NCBI GenBank assembly: GCA_964365765.1
Contig: CAYIRB010000066.1
Coordinates: 1-5,505 of the forward strand
Reading direction: 5' to 3'
Source: CALRGE01 sp964365765
GTDB lineage: Bacteria > Patescibacteriota > Gracilibacteria > UBA1369 > 2-02-FULL-48-14
Length of the DNA stretch: 5,505 bases
This document shows positions 1 to 5,505 of the stretch, piece after piece. The notes beneath the pieces were generated by a model. That model had not been told where the DNA came from, ran no database searches, and worked only from the letters and a program-made list of their open reading frames with translations. Position 1 is the first letter of the stretch. Each line of letters opens with the position of its first letter. Both the position numbers and the translations under genes were made by a program.

Positions 1-1965
1 TTGCTCAACAACGACCAAGCGTTTTATGGCAAATTGCACGGCACTTTTTCGCGCCATCCATATCTCACTGACGTATATTATTTGAACCCGCAGCGACCTG
101 AAATAGACCGGCAAGGCAACCAAATCGGCGGCCCGAAATTTACAGTCATCAAGCGCGGAATTAACGAAATCCACCAGCCAACTGACCGCATATATTTGAA
201 TTCAAAAAACATCATCTACTGGGAAAATGTAGGTGCGGATTCACTCGTTACGCGCGGAATAAAGGCGGAAAAGGAAGTACGCGCGCTAAGAAAAAAAATG
301 AAAATTCTGCCGACGGTTAAACAAATAGACACGATGGCGGCGGAATATCCTGCAAAAACGAATTATTTGTACTTGACCTATCACGGCGAGAAACATGATG
401 TTTCCTTCGACGGCAAAGGGAAGCGCGCGGTTGTTTTGGGAAGCGGCGCGTATTGCATCGGCTCGTCGGTTGAGTTCGACTGGTGCTGTGTGAACGCGAT
501 TCGGGGTTTGAGCAAAAAGGGCTATGAAACGATCATGATTAACTACAATCCGGAAACCGTTTCGACGGACTATGACATATGCGACAAGCTTTATTTTGAC
601 GAATTGTCTTTGGAGCGCGTGCTTGATATTTACGAGTTGGAAGATCCTGACGGAGTGATAGTTTCAATGGGCGGACAAATACCGAATAATTTGGTTAACA
701 AGCTCGCGGACGCGAAAGTGGCGATTTTCGGCACGTCGCCAAAGTGCATCGACCGCGCCGAGAACAGACAAAAATTTTCGAAAATGTGCGACGAGCTCGG
801 AATCGATCAGCCGGAATGGAATCAGTTTGCGGAAGTGAAAGACGCGTTTGCCTTCGCTGAAAGAGTTGGGTATCCGGTTTTGGTGAGACCGTCTTACGTG
901 CTGTCCGGCGCGGCCATGTCGGTCGCGCACAATCAAGAAAGTCTGCAGGCCTATTTGGATAAAGCGGTGAAAATTTCAAAAGACGCTCCGGTGGTTATTT
1001 CAAAATTTGAAATCGGCGCAAAGGAAATTGAAATCGACGCGGTCGCCCAAAACGGCGAGCTCATGATTTATGCGATTGCCGAGCATGTTGAAAACGCCGG
1101 CGTGCACAGCGGAGACGCGACCATAGTTTTGCCGGCGCAAAAGCTTTATTTTGAAACCATGAAGCAGATAAAAAATATCGCGAAAAAAATCGCGAAGGAA
1201 TTGGAGATCAGCGGCCCCTTTAACATTCAATTTCTCGCCAAAAACAATGAGGTGAAAGTGATAGAATGCAACTTGCGCGCGTCGAGAAGTTTTCCGTTCA
1301 GTTCGAAAGTAACAGGTTATAACTTCATTGAAATCGCGACGGAGGCCATGCTCGGCATTGCAAAAAAACAGACTTACCGCACCTTGGATCTTGAGCATGT
1401 GGGCGTAAAGGCTCCGCAGTTTTCTTTTTCGCGCCTCAAAGGCGCCGACCCCGTTTTGGGAGTCGAAATGGCTTCCACTGGCGAGGTCGCGTGTTTTGGC
1501 GAAAATCTTTACGAGGCCTTTTTGAAGGCCATGATTTCAACCGGCTTTGTCATCCCAAAGAAAAACATTTTGGTTTCAATCGGAAAAGTGGAGGATAAAG
1601 CCGAATTCCTGACGTCCGCGCGCAAACTGATTGAAATGGGTTTTGATCTTTACGGGACGCCCGGTACCGCGGACTTTTTGAACGAGAGCGGAGTGAAATG
1701 CGAAAAAGTATATAAAATCGGGAGTGACAATTCGCCAACTATCACGGACATAATTCATAAAGATAAAATCGATTGGGTCATTAACATCCCTCGCAACTAT
1801 TCGCACGAAGAAGTCACGAGCGGTTACAATCTGCGCCGCCTCACCATCGACCACAACATTCCGCTCACCACAAATCTCCAAGTCGCAAAACTGACGGTTG
1901 AAACTTTGGGGCGCTATAAGATTGAAGACTTGGCGATTGAACCGTGGTCAACATACGTGAATTGA
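1..1965 (+). CDS. carB: Carbamoyl-phosphate synthase large subunit, C-terminal part (5' end outside window)
   Basis: This subunit uses ammonia, bicarbonate and two ATP to make carbamoyl phosphate for pyrimidine and arginine synthesis, with the ammonia supplied by CarA. The window holds 654 codons of a protein usually near 1,070 residues, so the first synthetase half is off the left edge. The TTG at position 1 is most likely an internal Leu codon. Visible parts, in window residues, are: end of the oligomerisation region about 78-108; pre-ATP-grasp fold about 143-255 with 'SSVEFDWC'; second ATP-grasp about 256-460 with 'VRPSYVLSGAA' (295-305), 'HSGDAT' (369-374), and metal ligands Q410, E422 and N424 ('IECNLRASRS'); MGS-like allosteric domain about 520-654 with 'GTPGTADF'. 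The sequence is close to Bacteroidota CarB and eukaryotic CAD. Oddities are residues 1-77, which I cannot match to CarB, and Cys152, where the family has Arg. The gene converges with proA across 8 nt. Confidence 0.95.
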   Translation: MLNNDQAFYGKLHGTFSRHPYLTDVYYLNPQRPEIDRQGNQIGGPKFTVIKRGINEIHQPTDRIYLNSKNIIYWENVGADSLVTRGIKAEKEVRALRKKMKILPTVKQIDTMAAEYPAKTNYLYLTYHGEKHDVSFDGKGKRAVVLGSGAYCIGSSVEFDWCCVNAIRGLSKKGYETIMINYNPETVSTDYDICDKLYFDELSLERVLDIYELEDPDGVIVSMGGQIPNNLVNKLADAKVAIFGTSPKCIDRAENRQKFSKMCDELGIDQPEWNQFAEVKDAFAFAERVGYPVLVRPSYVLSGAAMSVAHNQESLQAYLDKAVKISKDAPVVISKFEIGAKEIEIDAVAQNGELMIYAIAEHVENAGVHSGDATIVLPAQKLYFETMKQIKNIAKKIAKELEISGPFNIQFLAKNNEVKVIECNLRASRSFPFSSKVTGYNFIEIATEAMLGIAKKQTYRTLDLEHVGVKAPQFSFSRLKGADPVLGVEMASTGEVACFGENLYEAFLKAMISTGFVIPKKNILVSIGKVEDKAEFLTSARKLIEMGFDLYGTPGTADFLNESGVKCEKVYKIGSDNSPTITDIIHKDKIDWVINIPRNYSHEEVTSGYNLRRLTIDHNIPLTTNLQVAKLTVETLGRYKIEDLAIEPWSTYVN

Positions 1966-1973
1966 ATTTCAAC

Positions 1974-3191
1974 CTACGCGCGAATTTGCCCATCGCCGCG
2001 AAGGAGCCATTTGTAAGTTGTTAACGCGTCGAGAGCCATCGGGCCTCGGGCATGGAGTTTTTGCGTGCTGATGCCGATTTCGGAGCCGAGCCCGAACTCC
2101 GCGCCGTCGGAAAAAGTGGTTGAGGCGTTCACATAAACAACGGCCGCGTCTACATTTTTAATGAAGGCGTCTATGTTGTCTTTGTTTGCGGAGAGAATGG
2201 CTTCACTATGTTTTGAACTGTATTTTGAAATGTGTACAAGAGCTTCTTGAAGGTTGGATACTGTTTTTACGGACATTTTCAGCGACAAAAATTCAGTACC
2301 GAATTCTTCTCGGTTTTGAAGATTTTTGTATTTGCCTTTTAAAGCTCTAAAAGCGGGGGCGTCCGCTAAAATTTCTACATTTTTTTCGGCAAGAGGCGCG
2401 AGGAGAGCCGGAAGATCCGTGAGGCGAGCCTTGTGAATGATAAGTGTGTCGAGCGCGTTGCAAAGTGATGGGCGGCGAGTTTTTTCGTTGAAAATTATTG
2501 CGGCGGATTTTTTGAGATCGGCCGTTTCGTCAAAATACGTATGAACAATTCCGGCGCCGGTTTCAATAACGGGAATGTTTGAATTTTCCACGACGAAGTC
2601 GATCAGCCCTTTCCCTCCACGCGGAATAATTACGTCAACGAATTCGCGAGCTTTTAAAAGCTCAATCAAGTGTTCGCGTTCCGGCGGCATTAAGAAAATG
2701 AGCGAGGTGTCGAGCTTGTATTTTTTTAGTACTTTGTGAATTATTTCGACCAAAACTTCCGCGCTGTTTTGAGCTTCGCCGCCGCTTTTTAATATGCAAG
2801 CGTTGCCGGATTTAAAGCAAAGTGAAAAAACATCGACGGTGACGTTCGGGCGGGCTTCGTAAATAACTCCGACAACGCCGAGCGGAACCGAGATGCGGGA
2901 AAGTTTTATCCCATTCGGCAACTTGCGTTCTTCCAGAATTTTGCCGAGCGGAGAAGGAAGCGATGCAACTTTCTTCAGTTCGAATGCGATGTGCTTTATT
3001 CGAGATTCGTCGAGTAAAAGGCGGTCGAATTTCGGATCGGACGGATTCATTTTTGATAAGTCGATTTTATTCGCTTTCAAAATGTACGCGCTGTTTTTCA
3101 CGAGTTCTTTTGCCAAGTCGCGAAGAACTTTTGTCTGTTCGGTGAAATTTGCGAGCGAGCGGGACGCGAGTTTTACGGCTTTAAAGTTCAT
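1974..3191 (-). CDS. proA: Glutamate-5-semialdehyde dehydrogenase (gamma-glutamyl phosphate reductase)
   Basis: ProA reduces glutamyl 5-phosphate with NADPH to glutamate 5-semialdehyde, the second step of proline synthesis in the cytosol. The 405-residue product is close to the family's usual 415 or so. It carries the aldehyde dehydrogenase-type cofactor region 'VGVIYEARPNVT' (107-118) and 'GNACILKSGGEA' (129-140), then 'IPRGGKGLI' (189-197) and 'VIETGAG' (208-214). The catalytic Cys is C244 in 'RRPSLCNA', and the C-terminal signature 'LGSEIGISTQKLHARGPM' lies at 368-385. I chose the ATG at 3189-3191 because 'MNFKAVKLASRSL' matches the normal ProA N-terminus. The frame stays open upstream for 31 more codons, but these lie inside proC and look unlike ProA. 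The start overlaps the end of proC by 11 nt and has no clear Shine-Dalgarno at normal spacing, so translational coupling is likely. From memory the sequence resembles Bacteroidota ProA. The gene is last in the operon and ends with TAG. Confidence 0.96.
   Translation of the reverse strand: MNFKAVKLASRSLANFTEQTKVLRDLAKELVKNSAYILKANKIDLSKMNPSDPKFDRLLLDESRIKHIAFELKKVASLPSPLGKILEERKLPNGIKLSRISVPLGVVGVIYEARPNVTVDVFSLCFKSGNACILKSGGEAQNSAEVLVEIIHKVLKKYKLDTSLIFLMPPEREHLIELLKAREFVDVIIPRGGKGLIDFVVENSNIPVIETGAGIVHTYFDETADLKKSAAIIFNEKTRRPSLCNALDTLIIHKARLTDLPALLAPLAEKNVEILADAPAFRALKGKYKNLQNREEFGTEFLSLKMSVKTVSNLQEALVHISKYSSKHSEAILSANKDNIDAFIKNVDAAVVYVNASTTFSDGAEFGLGSEIGISTQKLHARGPMALDALTTYKWLLRGDGQIRA
3181..3191 (-). 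other. proC/proA 11-nt gene overlap
   Basis: The last codons of proC, ending in TAA at 3183-3181, overlap the ATG of proA at 3191-3189 in a different frame. Directly upstream of the proA ATG the - strand reads 'GAAAAACGTTGCC', which holds no good Shine-Dalgarno. A purine-rich GTGGAAG lies further off, too far to be ideal. Ribosomes finishing proC probably restart on proA; this is inferred from the arrangement. Confidence 0.75.
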
Positions 3192-3903
3192 GGCAACGTT
3201 TTTCGGCGGCTTCCACCGCGGATTTAAAAATTTCATCAAAACGGTTTTTGGAAAGATAATCGAACGCGGCCGCCGTTGTACCACCCTTGGATGTTACGGC
3301 TTTTTCAAGTTCGGACGCGCTGAAATTTTGAGAAGCAAAAAGTTTTGAGCTGCCGATGAAAGTTTGCTTGGCGATTTTTTGCGCGACTTGTTCGGTAAAT
3401 CCAAATTCTTTCGCTTTTTCCTGAAGAAGTGAGGTCAAATGAAAAAAATAGGCCGGCCCGCTACCGCTCAGAGCGGTGATTGCCGATAACTTTTCTTCAC
3501 TTTCCACTTCAATTTCTTCGCCGAAGCACGAGAGAATTTCTTTGATTGTTCGCTTGTCCGTGACTTGCCCGGTCGCAAGCCAAGCTGTTAATCCGGCTCC
3601 AACTTGAAGCGGCAAATTAGGCATCGCCCGCACTATTTTTTGAGAACCGGTTTTTTCTTGAATTCGTGCGAGCGTGACACCGGCCATGATGGATATTATC
3701 GTTGTGGCCGCCGGATTTTCGACAGCTCCGCGAAGGTCTTTGGATGCCCGCTCAAAGTCCTGAGGTTTTACGGCAAAGATGATTATATCGGCCGAGATGA
3801 TGAGCGCTTCGCGTTTACAAAGCCGGACTTCAAACTTATTTTTGAGAGCCTCGTACATCGCTCCACCCATTTTGCCGGCGCCGATGATTGCGATTTTTTT
3901 CAT
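3181..3903 (-). CDS. proC: Pyrroline-5-carboxylate reductase, short form
   Basis: ProC reduces 1-pyrroline-5-carboxylate to proline with NAD(P)H, the last step of the pathway. The N-terminal Rossmann motif 'IIGAGKMGGAM' (6-16) binds the cofactor and is followed by 'FAVKPQ' (43-48), 'SIMAGVT' (71-77) and 'VRAMPNLP' (91-98), where the family usually has 'PNTP'. The C-terminal dimerisation and substrate domain has 'ALSGSGPAYFF' (144-154) and 'VTSKGGTT' (203-210). At 240 residues it is shorter than the usual 265-275. Most of the loss lies between the glycine motif and 'VKP': 39 residues here against 64 in the E. coli protein as I recall it. This removes the alpha2-beta3 part of the cofactor fold. 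The frame is intact, so the gene looks shortened rather than broken. The ATG at 3903-3901 overlaps the proB stop codon in ATGA. No Shine-Dalgarno is visible, so coupling to proB is likely. Confidence 0.95.
   Translation of the reverse strand: MKKIAIIGAGKMGGAMYEALKNKFEVRLCKREALIISADIIIFAVKPQDFERASKDLRGAVENPAATTIISIMAGVTLARIQEKTGSQKIVRAMPNLPLQVGAGLTAWLATGQVTDKRTIKEILSCFGEEIEVESEEKLSAITALSGSGPAYFFHLTSLLQEKAKEFGFTEQVAQKIAKQTFIGSSKLFASQNFSASELEKAVTSKGGTTAAAFDYLSKNRFDEIFKSAVEAAEKRCHEL
3900..3903 (-). other. proB/proC ATGA stop-start overlap
   Basis: On the - strand the bases ATGA contain both the proC start (3903-3901) and the proB stop TGA (3902-3900). The upstream sequence 'TTTATTCCTGAAAAA' has no Shine-Dalgarno core. 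Stop-start overlaps of this kind are a classic sign of reinitiation and of balanced output from neighbouring genes; the mechanism here is inferred. Confidence 0.8.
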
Positions 3904-4955
3904 TTTTTCAGGAATAAATAGTCGTAGTGAATTAAAGCTTTTTTGCCTTTTTCGCCGCGGATTTTTTGTGCGATTTCAGAGCCGTAAGACGCGATTCCAA
4001 TCCCGATGTCTTCTTTGTTCGCGTTTCTGATTTTTACCGTGTCTCCTTTTTTGAATTCGCCTTCTATTTGTGTAATTCCGACCGGCAGAAGACTGGCGAT
4101 TTTTTCTTTTAAAACGCTTTCCGCCCCCGAGTTAATGTGGATAATCGCTTTTTCGTTGCCTTCGTTTGAAGCCATCCAGCGTTTAAGCGAGGACTTCTTT
4201 TTTCCGGCGCGGAATTCAGTTCCGATTTTTTTACCGGAAAGAATTTTTTGCAGGATGCTCGGCGCTTTGCCGTTCGCAATGTAAGTTGTAATCCCCATCT
4301 CCGCAAGCCTGCGGGCCATTTTCGCCTTCGTTAACATCCCGCCCCGGCCAAAAGAAGATTTACCGCTTTTGATGTACTTTTGAAGATTTGTTCGCGCGTC
4401 CACCGTGTGAAGAATTTTTGCGTCATTCTCGGTGTTTATCAGAATTCCATCCACATTGCTCAAAATAATCAGCTTTTCCACATTCATCATCGCGGCAATC
4501 AGACCGGCAAGTTCATCGTTGTCCGTGAACATCAGTTCGGCCACGGAAATTACGTCGTTTTCATTGACGATCGGAGTAACTCCGTTCGCTAAAAGCGCTT
4601 CGAAACAATTTTTCATGTTCAAGTAGTGCATTCTGTCGCGGAAGTCTTCTTTTGTGACCAAAACCTGTGAGCAAAGTCCGCCTTCTTTTTGAAAAAGTTT
4701 GAGATAAGTTTCCAGTAACTTTATTTGTCCGATGGAAGCGAGAACTTGTCTTTTGACGACATCGTTGCCGCTATTTTTAAGGTCAATCAAAGCTCTGCCC
4801 GCCCCCATCGCGCCCGAGCTTACCAAAATTACCCGTGTTCCATTTTTTTGAAGCGCGCTTATTTGCGAAACGAGGCTCGCCAGAATTTCCAGGTTTAAAA
4901 GCCCGTTTTCCTTTGTAATTACGTTTGTGCCGACTTTTACGATAAGTTTATTCAC
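3900..4955 (-). CDS. proB: Glutamate 5-kinase with C-terminal PUA domain
   Basis: ProB phosphorylates glutamate with ATP to glutamyl 5-phosphate, the committed and usually proline-inhibited step of proline synthesis. The 351-residue product has the full amino acid kinase domain at about 1-250: 'LIVKVGTNVIT' (4-14), 'VILVSSGAMGAG' (42-53), 'VTKEDFRDR' (100-108), 'PIVNENDVIS' (128-137), 'FTDNDELAGL' (143-152), 'ILSNVDGIL' (164-172) and 'FGRGGMLTK' (202-210). After a linker ('SLKRWMAS', 256-263) comes a PUA domain at about 267-351, with 'SLLPVGITQIEG' (288-299). The start is GTG at 4955-4953. An in-frame TAG lies two codons upstream (4961-4959), so no earlier start is possible, and AGGA sits 7 nt before the GTG. 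From memory the sequence resembles Bacteroidota ProB. Glutamyl phosphate is unstable, which makes joint production with ProA sensible. proB is first in the operon and divergent from folE. Confidence 0.97.
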   Translation of the reverse strand: MNKLIVKVGTNVITKENGLLNLEILASLVSQISALQKNGTRVILVSSGAMGAGRALIDLKNSGNDVVKRQVLASIGQIKLLETYLKLFQKEGGLCSQVLVTKEDFRDRMHYLNMKNCFEALLANGVTPIVNENDVISVAELMFTDNDELAGLIAAMMNVEKLIILSNVDGILINTENDAKILHTVDARTNLQKYIKSGKSSFGRGGMLTKAKMARRLAEMGITTYIANGKAPSILQKILSGKKIGTEFRAGKKKSSLKRWMASNEGNEKAIIHINSGAESVLKEKIASLLPVGITQIEGEFKKGDTVKIRNANKEDIGIGIASYGSEIAQKIRGEKGKKALIHYDYLFLKK

Positions 4956-4961
4956 CGGCTA

Positions 4962-4990
4962 ATCCTAGGCTTCGGATGTTTTTTTTGCAA
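4962..4990 (-). promoter_or_regulatory. Candidate promoter of proB-proC-proA
   Basis: On the - strand TTGCAA (4990-4985, 4 of 6 matches to the sigma70-type -35) is followed after 17 nt by TAGGAT (4967-4962, 4 of 6 matches to the -10). The predicted start would fall at or next to the GTG, giving a leaderless mRNA. The match is modest, and if the organism is Bacteroidota its main sigma factor uses different elements, so this is tentative. A TATTTT at 5034-5029 is another possible -10, but I saw no good partner for it. Confidence 0.25.
4963..4966 (-). promoter_or_regulatory. Shine-Dalgarno site of proB
   Basis: AGGA on the - strand lies 7 nt before the proB GTG, a normal spacing. With the in-frame TAG at 4961-4959 it fixes the non-ATG start. 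It is the only clear Shine-Dalgarno in the window. It lies inside the candidate -10 hexamer TAGGAT (4967-4962), so the two readings conflict: if that hexamer is the -10, the mRNA would start about at the GTG and lack this site. Confidence 0.5.
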
Positions 4991-5013
4991 TAAGCCGTTT
5001 TTCGTTGTAGAAT
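4985..5013 (+). promoter_or_regulatory. Candidate promoter of folE
   Basis: TTGCAA (4985-4990, 4 of 6 matches) is followed after exactly 17 nt by TAGAAT (5008-5013, 5 of 6 matches to TATAAT). Transcription would start near 5020, leaving a leader of about 13 nt without a Shine-Dalgarno before the folE ATG. The TTGCAA is self-complementary and also serves the opposite candidate promoter. This is inferred from sequence alone and is less certain if the host uses Bacteroidota-type promoters. Confidence 0.4.
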
Positions 5014-5032
5014 GCGGTGCCTTCGATAAAAT

Positions 5033-5505
5033 ATGGATCGAAAAAAACTGATTTTGGAGCTGATAAAGAGCATAGGTGAAAATCCCGAAAGGGAGGGGCT
5101 CCTTGATACCCCGAAGCGCGTGGCGAAAAGTTTCGACAAACTTTTTGAAGGTTACGGGAAAGACCCCAAGGAACTTTTGACCGTTTTTGACGGGGAAAAA
5201 TACGACGAAATGATAGTGGTGAAAAATATCGAGTTTTTTAGTCATTGTGAACATCACTGGATGCCGTTCTTCGGGCGCGCTCACATTGGCTACATTCCGA
5301 ACGGGAAAATTATCGGTCTTTCCAAAATACCGCGCTTGGTGGAAATTTTTGCGCGCCGCCTGCAAAATCAGGAACGATTAACCACTCAGATCGCGGAAAC
5401 GCTGATGGAAATTTTACAGCCCAAGGGTGTGGCCGTTGTTTTGGAAGCCAAGCATTTTTGCATGATGGCGCGCGGCGTGGAAAAACAAATGAGCGAAGTT
5501 TCGAC
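5033..5505 (+). CDS. folE: GTP cyclohydrolase I, N-terminal part (3' end outside window)
   Basis: FolE converts GTP to 7,8-dihydroneopterin triphosphate and formate, the entry step to folate and also a source for 7-deazaguanine (queuosine-type) modifications. The window holds 157 complete codons of a protein usually 180-220 long; only the last few dozen residues are missing. The order of motifs is typical: 'NPEREGLLDTPKRVA' (17-31), 'HCEHHWMPFFGRAH' (71-84), 'GYIPNGKIIGLSK' (86-98), 'ARRLQNQERLT' (107-117), 'PKGVAVVLEAKHFC' (130-143) and 'RGVEKQ' (147-152). The zinc ligands C72, H75 and C143 keep the spacing of the E. coli enzyme (C110, H113, C181), and H74 and H141 fit the catalytic histidines. 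The ATG at 5033 is the first possible start because an in-frame TAA lies at 5027-5029. No Shine-Dalgarno is seen. The gene diverges from proB across 77 nt. Confidence 0.96.
   Translation, partial: MDRKKLILELIKSIGENPEREGLLDTPKRVAKSFDKLFEGYGKDPKELLTVFDGEKYDEMIVVKNIEFFSHCEHHWMPFFGRAHIGYIPNGKIIGLSKIPRLVEIFARRLQNQERLTTQIAETLMEILQPKGVAVVLEAKHFCMMARGVEKQMSEVS

Noticed and set aside
1..300. Frameshift hiding a normal CarB oligomerisation domain in another frame
   Set aside because: The other two + strand frames hit stop codons within the first 90 or so bases and show no CarB-like blocks there.
1000..1398. Open frame of 132 codons on the - strand inside carB
   Set aside because: It lies opposite the conserved ATP-grasp domain of CarB and has no protein family features.
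3192..3284. A 31-codon N-terminal extension of ProA
   Set aside because: The frame is open, but the extension lies wholly inside proC, does not resemble ProA, and the normal ProA N-terminus begins at the ATG 3191-3189.
2893..3348. Open frame of 151 codons on the + strand over proA and proC
   Set aside because: It is antisense to two well-conserved genes, has no recognisable motif, and its composition is what the reverse of those codons gives.
4979..4986. T8 run in the proB-folE spacer as an intrinsic terminator
   Set aside because: No stable hairpin precedes it, and no gene ends there; it lies between two divergent starts.
4952..5365. Open frame of 137 codons on the - strand over folE and the proB-folE spacer
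   Set aside because: It runs antisense to the catalytic core of folE and overlaps the proB start; no domain is visible.
1..5505. Recoded TGA (as Gly or Trp)
   Set aside because: TGA ends carB and proB at the expected places for their families, and Trp and Gly positions use ordinary codons.

Overview
The window holds five protein-coding genes and almost no spare DNA. In order they are: the 3' part of carB on the + strand (1-1965), a proline biosynthesis operon on the - strand transcribed proB, proC, proA (4955 down to 1974), and the 5' part of folE on the + strand (5033 to the window edge). carB and folE are cut by the window ends. No RNA gene, mobile element, CRISPR array or repeat family was seen.

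The organism is a bacterium using the standard code (TGA, TAG and TAA all end genes here), with moderate GC. Compared from memory, CarB, ProB, ProA and FolE all resemble the Bacteroidota type: the CarB tail 'AIEPW', the ProB 'NMKNCFE' and 'FTDNDELAGL' blocks, the ProA 'MNPSDPK', 'ASLPSPLG' and 'KYSSKHSE' blocks, and the FolE 'RGVEKQ' block. proC, proA and folE lack clear Shine-Dalgarno sites, which also fits that group. A candidate-phylum bacterium with similar gene versions cannot be excluded, so the taxonomic call is tentative.

proB (glutamate 5-kinase), proA (glutamyl phosphate reductase) and proC (pyrroline-5-carboxylate reductase) together make the complete route from glutamate to proline. 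They are packed with a 4-nt overlap (proB/proC) and an 11-nt overlap (proC/proA), which points to one mRNA and translational coupling. carB supplies carbamoyl phosphate for pyrimidines and arginine. folE starts the pterin pathway towards folate or 7-deazaguanine compounds. carB and proA converge with 8 nt between their stop codons. proB and folE diverge from a 77-nt spacer that could hold two back-to-back promoters sharing one palindromic -35 hexamer.

This is mostly ordinary core metabolism; I see no convincing new system. Points worth checking are the first 77 or so residues of the CarB portion, which do not look like CarB; a conserved Arg replaced by Cys in CarB; a ProC about 25 residues short in its cofactor-binding fold; the proB-proC-proA order; and the shared promoter element.
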